Positions 58,234 to 64,000 of a stretch of 64,000 nt of DNA are shown one piece after another (the first letter of the stretch is position 1; each line of letters starts with the position of its first letter). The translations under genes and the position numbers were made by a program. The DNA is from Takakia lepidozioides (taxonomy: Eukaryota; Streptophyta; Takakiopsida; Takakiales; Takakiaceae), in assembly GCA_030704615.1 (NCBI GenBank), contig CM060731.1, positions 39,120,001 to 39,184,000 of the forward strand, in the 5' to 3' direction. A model generated the notes under the pieces. That model had not been told where the DNA came from, made no database searches, and saw only the letters and a list, made by a program, of their open reading frames with translations.

Positions 58234-60240
58234 TTACCTATAATTCCCTGTGGAAGGATAGCTACAAGAAACCTGCATGGGTAGATGGTCAATTGGAAGC
58301 CGCGGCATCACAAATGATAAAATCAGGCACCTCAACCATGACCATAGCTTCTGGAAGAGGATCAAGAGACGGAGTCCACAATGCCTGTTCTGGCACTTCT
58401 GGGCATGTCCAGATGCTTTGTGAGGCAGGCAGACTGAATGAGGCTCTATAGACTTTAAACCAATGAGGAATTTCAGCATATTTAGATAAGTTTGTCTGTC
58501 TCTTGCTTAAGTGCATCAAGAGGAAACGTTTGGAAGCTGGAAAGCAGGAGCACACTCACATTATGATCCAAAGTGGACTCACGCCAACTGTTTTTCTCCT
58601 CAACTCCCTTGTCAACCTGTATGTTAAGTACGGGAGCATCATGAATGCTCACCAAGTTTTCAACAGAATGCCTCAACGATCTTTGATCTCATGGAATATA
58701 ATGCTGAAAGGATTTACCACGCGTGGGTGTTTGTGTTTGCAAAAGCGTGTGCAAGCCTGGGACCTCTGGAAATTGGGAATGAGGTCCATGGTGACATCGT
58801 CAAAGCTGGAATTGTACCAGATGTCATTATGAACACTGCCCTGGTGGACATGTATGCCAAATGTAGGTGCATTAAGGATGCGGAAGCATCATGGATGTTC
58901 ACCAAGTGTTCAACAGAATGCCTCAACGATCTTTGATCACGTGGAATATAATGTTGGCAGGATTTACCAAGCATGGGTGTGGTAGGAATGCTTTGGAGAC
59001 CTATGAGCAAATGATGGGGGAAGCGGTGAAGCCCAACCACATCACGTTTGTGAGCATTTGCAGTGCGTGTGCAAGCCTGGCAGCCCTGGAAAAAGGCAAA
59101 GAAGTGCATGGCGACATCGTGAGAGCTGGAATCCTACCAGATTGCATCCTGAATACTGCCCTGGTGGACATGTATGCCAAATGTGGGTGCATCGGAGGAT
59201 GCAAAGGGAGTGTTCGACAATATGGTTGAACTAAATGTTGTGGCGTGGAGTGCGATGCTCGCAAGATATGCACAGCAGCCTGGGCGTGGGAGGGAGGCTT
59301 TGGAGACCTATGAGCAAATGATGGGGGAAGGGGTGAAGCCCAACCACATCACGTTTGTGTGCGTGTGCAAGCCTGCCAACCCTGCAAAAGGGCAAAGAGG
59401 TGCATGGCGACATTGTCAGAGCTAGAATTGTACCAGATGTGATCCTGAACAATACCCTGGTGGACATGTATGCCAAATGTGGGAGCTTCAAGCATGCAAA
59501 GGGAGTGTTTGACAATATGGCTGAACGAGATGTGGTGTTGTGGAGTGCGATGATTGCAGGATATGCACAGCAAGGGCACGGGATGGAGGCTTTGGAGACC
59601 TATGAGCAAATGATCTGCGAAAGGGTGAAGCCCAACCACGTCACATTTGTGTGCGATTGCAAGCCTGGCAGCCCTGAAAAGGGCAAAGAGGTCCATGGTG
59701 ACATTGTCAAAGCTAAAATTGTACCCAATGTCATTCTGAACTCCACCCTGGTGGATATGTATACCAAATGTGGGAGCATTGAGGATGCGGAGGGATTGTT
59801 CAACACTATGGCTGAACGAGATGTGGTGCCGTGGAACTCGATGCTTGCAGGGTATGCACAACAGGGGCACGAGATGGAGGCCTTGGAGACGTATGAGCAA
59901 TTGATGGGGGAAGGGGTGAAATGCAACCACATCACATTTTGTGTGCGTTTGCAATGCTTGTGCACGCCTAGCAGCCCTGGAAAATGGCAAAGAGGTGCAT
60001 GGTGACATCGCCAAAGCTGGAATTGTACCAGATGTGATTCCGAACAATACCCTCGTGGACTTTTATGCCAAATGTGGGTCCATCGAGGATGCAAAGGCAG
60101 TGTTTGATAAGATGGCTGCACAAGATATGATATCATGGAACGCGATGATTGTAGGATATGCCCAGCAGGGTCATGGGATGGAGGCTTTGGATACCTATGA
60201 GCAAATGATGGGCAAAGGGTACCACCGACTGTTTGGAGGC
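58234..60240 (+). pseudogene. PPR pseudogene C (CACTA cargo)
   Basis: A leader (KPAWVDGQL, then SGTSGHVQML, at 58270-58440) with two in-frame stops is followed by PLS repeats in at least three frames: [73 protein letters not shown]. The phrase TATGAGCAAATGAT recurs about every 300 bp (59005, 59310, 59600, 59894 with one change, 60196), so whole PLS triplets were multiplied. The array ends at 60240 without any E or DYW domain. It is the same subfamily as pseudogenes A and B at 6.6-11.4 kb. It lies wholly inside the CACTA element. Confidence 0.85.
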
Positions 60241-60275
60241 TGTGATGGCTGCATATGTGTGGGAAAAAGAAGCGA

Positions 60276-61440
60276 AGGGATAGAGTGTGGCCAGATTTCA
60301 AGCACACGATTACTTATGATTCCCTGTGAATCAATAGCTACTAGCAACCTGCATGGGTAGATGGTCAACTGGAAGCTGCAGCAGCAACAACACAATTGAT
60401 AAATTCAGGCACTACTAATGAAGGCACCTTCTTCAACACATTTCACCCTGTTTTTCCCTCTTATCAGAATCGGCCTTGAATTTTCATATTGAATTCTGCA
60501 AGTTAGCTGGTTGAGTGAACCTTTGATAGTTTGAAGTGACTGAATGATATTGCCAATGTGACAATAGGAAAGTATCCAGAAACAGGTAATAGAGACAAGG
60601 AAACTAGGAGCTGTGGAATGAATACTTTTCTGACCCCAGTCAATGGTGGGATAATCGAGCCAAAAGGTAAATGCCTGTTGGATTACAAAGAGTAGCAAAT
60701 GCAATTGAGCATAGGAACTAGTGTGATAAGTTGAGTTGGGTGTTTCCTAGAACAATTCTAGGCTTTCATTGTTAGTTACTAGCAGCACGGAAAGGGTGAA
60801 TGCATGATTTGTGCAGAGGCATGAATAGTTGAAGGAGCAGGGATAGAGTGTGGGTCCAGATTCATCTAAGAGGGCCAGCTTTCAAGCTTCACATTACCTG
60901 TGATTCCCTGTGGATCAATAGCTACCAGAAACTTGCATGGGTAGATGGTCAACTGGCAGCAGCGGCACAATTGATATAATCAGACACTGCTAATGAAAGC
61001 ATCGTCTTCAGCACATTTCACCCTGTTTTTCCCTCTTATTAGAATCGGCCCTAACTTTCCATGTTGAATTCTGTAAGTTAGCTGGTTAAGTGAATCTAGT
61101 TTGGAGTGACTTTGACATGATACTGCCGATGTGACAACAGGAAAGTATCCAGAAACAGGTAACAAAGACGAGGACAAGCTGTGGAATGAATACTTTTCTG
61201 ACCCCAGTCAATGGTGGGACAATTGAGGCAAGAAGGTGAATGCTTGTTGGATTATAGAGAGTAGCAGATGCAATTGAGCATAGGAACTAGTGTGATAAGT
61301 TGAGTTGGGTGTTTCCTAGAACTAATCTAGGCTGTCATCGTCAGCTGCTAGTAGCAAGGCAAGGATGTATGCTTGATTTGTGCAGAGGCATGGATAGCTG
61401 AAGGAGCAGGGATATAATGTGGGGCCAGACTTAAGTGTTT
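60276..61440 (+). repeat. Tandem leader + OSB-motif units (about 560 bp each)
   Basis: Two full units (about 60276-60840 and 60840-61399) and the start of a third. Each has a GGGATAGAGTG block, the PPR leader (TGCATGGGTAGATGGTCAAC), the CCTGTTTTTCCCTCTTAT block, a segment coding for LWNEYFSDPSQWWDN (at about 60611 and 61180) and a shared tail (GAGTTGGGTGTTTCCTAGAAC). In the first unit the motif continues NRAKR; in the second a TGA follows WWDN. The same order of blocks is found inverted at 10.77-12.6 kb. Confidence 0.75.
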
Positions 61441-62340
61441 CCGCCTTGGCAGGTTGCTCGGTAACCTTCCCTGGTAGCTTTGGAGTATAGTGGTGCATCT
61501 TATGCATGAACTTGGAAAACAAACAAATGTCGTTTTTTGGAGCTTTAGGCTGAACCTCTGTGTTGGGCTGCATTACGCAGCCTGGCCTCTGCCTCAGACT
61601 CAGACTCAGACTCAGATCTTTGATCTTAGACTTAGACTCAAACTCAGACTCTTTGATGTCAGACTGAAGTGTATTTGGGCAATGAAGCACTTATGTAATT
61701 TTGAATTATCATTGCATCTGCTAATTCTATTTGTTGTTCTGGCCATGCTTAGTCAGTTCTTCATGTCATGAGCAGGTTGTTGCCGCGATGCTTTGGAATT
61801 GTGTTTAGGTGTCTTTAGATCGTGATACTGACCACAAGCAACCTACTGTGAACTGTGGTATCCTCCACATTTATGTGGAATGTCCTACAACGTAGGCCGT
61901 AGTATATTTCACACCCGCAATGGTCTTCTCCATAGTTGTGTGGAATGACCTACAGTATAGGCAGTAAAATACTCCACACCCACACCAAGAGTTGCTCCAA
62001 AATATGTCACGTGTCGCCCTGACAAAAATACACGTGGTGCCTATACCGTTGCCCAGATGTCGTCAAGCCATGGTGACAGGCAGTCGCATAATTTTCCCGT
62101 AGGTGTGGACAAGTCCACATCCTTTGTGCGTCTAGGATCCATGTGGTGGTGTTCGCCAAAGCACACGTCGCCCATGGAAAAAACCATTCACCCCGTGAAA
62201 AAGGCCACCCGTGGATTCAGCCAATCGTGGACTTTTCCACAGGGCCACCCGAGAGCCAGGCCGTCCATGGGGTGTCCGAAAGCACTAGTCATTTCTTACA
62301 CCCACGACAGGTGTGGATTGCGGATGTTTCCATAGCAAAA
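61441..62340. other. CACTA right interior and subterminal region
   Basis: A CAGACT microsatellite-like stretch lies at 61596-61645. From 61850 there are repeated GTGTGGAAT, CACACCC and TACAGTATAGGC words in direct and inverted order. No open frame is recognised. Confidence 0.65.
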
Positions 62341-62353
62341 AGTGTGGAAAAAG

Positions 62354-62383
62354 CCGTGGAAAAAGTCGGTTTATCTTCTAGTG
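62354..62383 (-). repeat. CACTA terminal inverted repeat, right
   Basis: Inverted copy of 56581-56610 with two mismatches, ending TAGTG. Followed by the AAG duplication at 62384-62386. Confidence 0.93.
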
Positions 62384-63525
62384 AAGTTTTTGCCCCAATG
62401 CACACAATTCAGAAATATATGTGGTTGCCTATCCAGTAGGAGGTTGTGTCGATTGTATTCAAAACCTATCGGCATCCTGTCCTCCAAGCCCACCAGCTCA
62501 TAGAAACGGCGATGGATTAGTTTATGACATTCTAGGAAAGCGCTCGTCCGCAAGGATTGCAGGATAAGACATGTGAGCTGGAATATATGTTCACATGATC
62601 CAAGTACATGACATCCCTCTGGGCCATATGGATTCTTGCACATCGAACAAACTATGCCATATGATATCCATGACGGCAAAACGCCTCGTGGTATCTCCTC
62701 CCTGTCGGCCGCGTTGATATGGCTGCTCATCATTGGCGTGGTATCCCACTCTTCCTCTCTCTCCAATTCCCAATTTATGCTTCTATTCGATCTCAAAATT
62801 TTGTGCTCATATCAATCGAACATAGACTTTACATTTGCCCAGTTGGTGTACCCGGCAAAAATGCTTGATGTGTTGCGGAGATCGTTATACCTTTGCATGT
62901 TGTCATAAATGCTATCCATGTTACGGTTTGACATGCATGGGACACGTTGCAAGGCCGACAGTGCCCGCTCTACCCGTGCTTCTCTCGAGGCCAAGTGTGT
63001 CGTCCATTGTACCCAGTTCTCCCAATCGCCATCCAATGAGACCCATGCCTTAATCTCTAATGCTATTGACAACCGCCATGCAGTTGCCATGACAATGTCC
63101 CGCTCCCTTGAAACGCGATCGACATCATCCATGGTATCGGATTGAATGGCTACCCTCGAGCATTCCCCGGTTTCCAATATTGGATCTTTTCCTTTTCTAT
63201 TTCTCTCATCCACAATTCGTTGTTCTTCAACCATGCTTTTGTCGACCTCAGGGTCAAGGACGTCCGTAATTGATGCGGTCAATACTGCGATCTGGCATTG
63301 TAAACTCCGCAGACATGTCCACGTCGTTTGTTCGAACGCATTGTGGACAGTGCCTTCATCGTTTCGAGGCGTGTTTTGCAATGTACCCTCCAACTCGGCT
63401 ATGTGCAGTCTTTGTCATTCCTCAAGGTCTTGTAGGGTTTGGACTCGCTGTTTTGTTTCCGCCAGTTCATCCTCTAACGTTCCATATACTTGTTGCACCG
63501 GTACCTCGGACACACCCAGTATCAT
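62384..63525 (-). pseudogene. RING-like family gene, 5' part (upstream of CACTA insertion)
   Basis: From ATG 63525 on the minus strand it starts with a short coiled-coil-like N-terminus (VYGTLEDELAETKQRVQTLQ). The middle is rich in charged residues (VVDERNRKGKDP, EIKAWVSLDGDWENWVQW). A Cys/His cluster (CSMCKNPYGPEGCHVLGSCEH, with a further Cys) resembles half of a RING or PHD zinc finger, then RRFYELVGLEDRMPIGFEYN. TGA stops interrupt at about 63416 and 62811, each readable as a mutated CGA. The frame then runs into the CACTA terminus. I do not know the function; such ORFs look like multicopy or transposon-associated genes. Confidence 0.75.
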
Positions 63526-64000
63526 AGCCTGGGGGTATCAGTGCCTCGCGCACGCCCAGTATCGTAGTTGGGGGTGTTCCAAACTGTAGAAACACTCAGC
63601 TGTTCATATTCAACTACATAGAACACATGAGATGAGGCTACATATATAGTGTTTGTCACGGAGATAGATAGAGATAGAGCATGACCACATGGTCACCACA
63701 TGGGCCTTATCGCTAACTATAATGGAGAAATTACTAAGGCATATGGTAGCCAGCCACTATCTAGAATCTTGGAGCAGTGCATTCACTTATGCCTGATCTA
63801 TCGGCATACTACATGGGTGTGTTAATTCCAATACCTAAGTGATCTAAATAGCTTCATAGTAATAGTGTATGTCCTCCAGTATCCACTAGGTCTATGATCA
63901 TGAGCTTGGGTGTGGATTGCCTCAACACCCTCTCTCACACCCAGAACACTTCTCCTTCGTGGTTATCTCGAGCATCTCGCAGATTATGGCCCCTGGAGGA
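63526..64000. other. No gene recognised
   Basis: Starts with an imperfect 40-bp duplication (CACACCCAGTATCATAG and CACGCCCAGTATCGTAG, 63511-63575). It may be the upstream flank of the RING-like gene or the edge of a repeat; nothing else is identified. Confidence 0.5.

Larger units (their letters stand above)
56581..62383. mobile_element. Non-autonomous CACTA (En/Spm) transposon, 5803 bp, carrying PPR and OSB-like sequence
   Basis: The left end starts CACTAGAGGAGAAACCGACT; the right end is its inverted copy ending ATCTTCTAGTG. 28 of 30 terminal bases pair. The 3-bp target duplication is AAG on both sides. Subterminal regions (56610-56860 and 61850-62350) are full of CACACC, GTGTGG and TGTGGAA words in both directions, as expected of transposase-binding sites in this superfamily. 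No transposase is visible. Inside, left to right, are a GA-rich tract (57206-57305), OSB-motif repeats (57.46-58.15 kb), PPR pseudogene C (58.23-60.24 kb), tandem leader/OSB-motif units (60.28-61.44 kb) and gene-free DNA. The element sits in a coding frame on the minus strand (55950-63525), which proves its borders. Confidence 0.93.

Noticed and set aside
63526-64000. LTR of a retrotransposon at the right edge
   Set aside because: No TG...CA borders, primer-binding site or partner LTR visible in the window.

Overview
The window is nuclear DNA of a land plant, probably an early-diverging one (bryophyte, lycophyte or fern). The reasons are spliced plant genes (an eight-exon 4-coumarate:CoA ligase, a hotdog thioesterase of the DHNA-CoA type, a dirigent gene, the first exon of UREF), several long intronless PLS-class PPR genes ending in canonical DYW domains, and a dense load of non-LTR, SINE, satellite and CACTA sequence. 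I cannot name the species. || Layout: 1-3330 is the 3' part of a LINE (element L1a) with endonuclease, reverse transcriptase and CCHC finger, broken by one nonsense codon and one frameshift. 5.57-5.80 kb is a tRNA-derived SINE. 6.58-11.9 kb (minus) is a rearranged cluster of DYW-PPR pseudogenes with tandemly copied leader segments. 12.6-18.1 kb is mostly gene-free and holds a second SINE, a foldback repeat and ACCCGG-rich tracts. 18.2-23.1 kb (plus) is an apparently intact 4CL gene. 23.9-26.0 kb (minus) is a PPR gene that has lost its DYW end. 27.99-43.09 kb is a tandem segmental duplication of a Sel1-repeat gene region: copy 1 is 4.9 kb, copy 2 is 10.2 kb and carries both full-length DYW-PPR genes of the window plus two nested 5'-truncated LINE copies. 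43.48-46.64 kb (minus) is a degenerate second kind of reverse-transcriptase element, probably with a C-terminal restriction-like nuclease, lying against the first exon of UREF. 47.5-49.3 kb (plus) is a complete three-coding-exon thioesterase gene. 49.55-50.07 kb is a dirigent gene with a frameshift near its signal peptide. 52.6-55.4 kb is a 120-bp satellite with a higher-order period near 1.02 kb. 56.0-63.5 kb (minus) is a RING-like repeat-family gene split by a 5803-bp CACTA transposon. || The strongest discovery is that CACTA element (56581-62383). It has 28/30 matching terminal inverted repeats starting CACTA, a 3-bp target duplication AAG, and an interrupted reading frame that becomes continuous again when element and duplication are removed on paper. 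It has no visible transposase, and its cargo is a PPR pseudogene plus repeated segments coding a tryptophan-rich motif like the PDF motif of organellar single-stranded-DNA-binding (OSB) proteins. The same PPR-plus-motif family also forms the 6.6-11.9 kb cluster in opposite orientation. || How the genes work together: there is no operon logic here. The host genes (4CL, UREF, thioesterase, dirigent) are ordinary dispersed plant genes. The rest records PPR amplification by segmental duplication, internal repeat expansion and transposon carriage, with most copies decaying.
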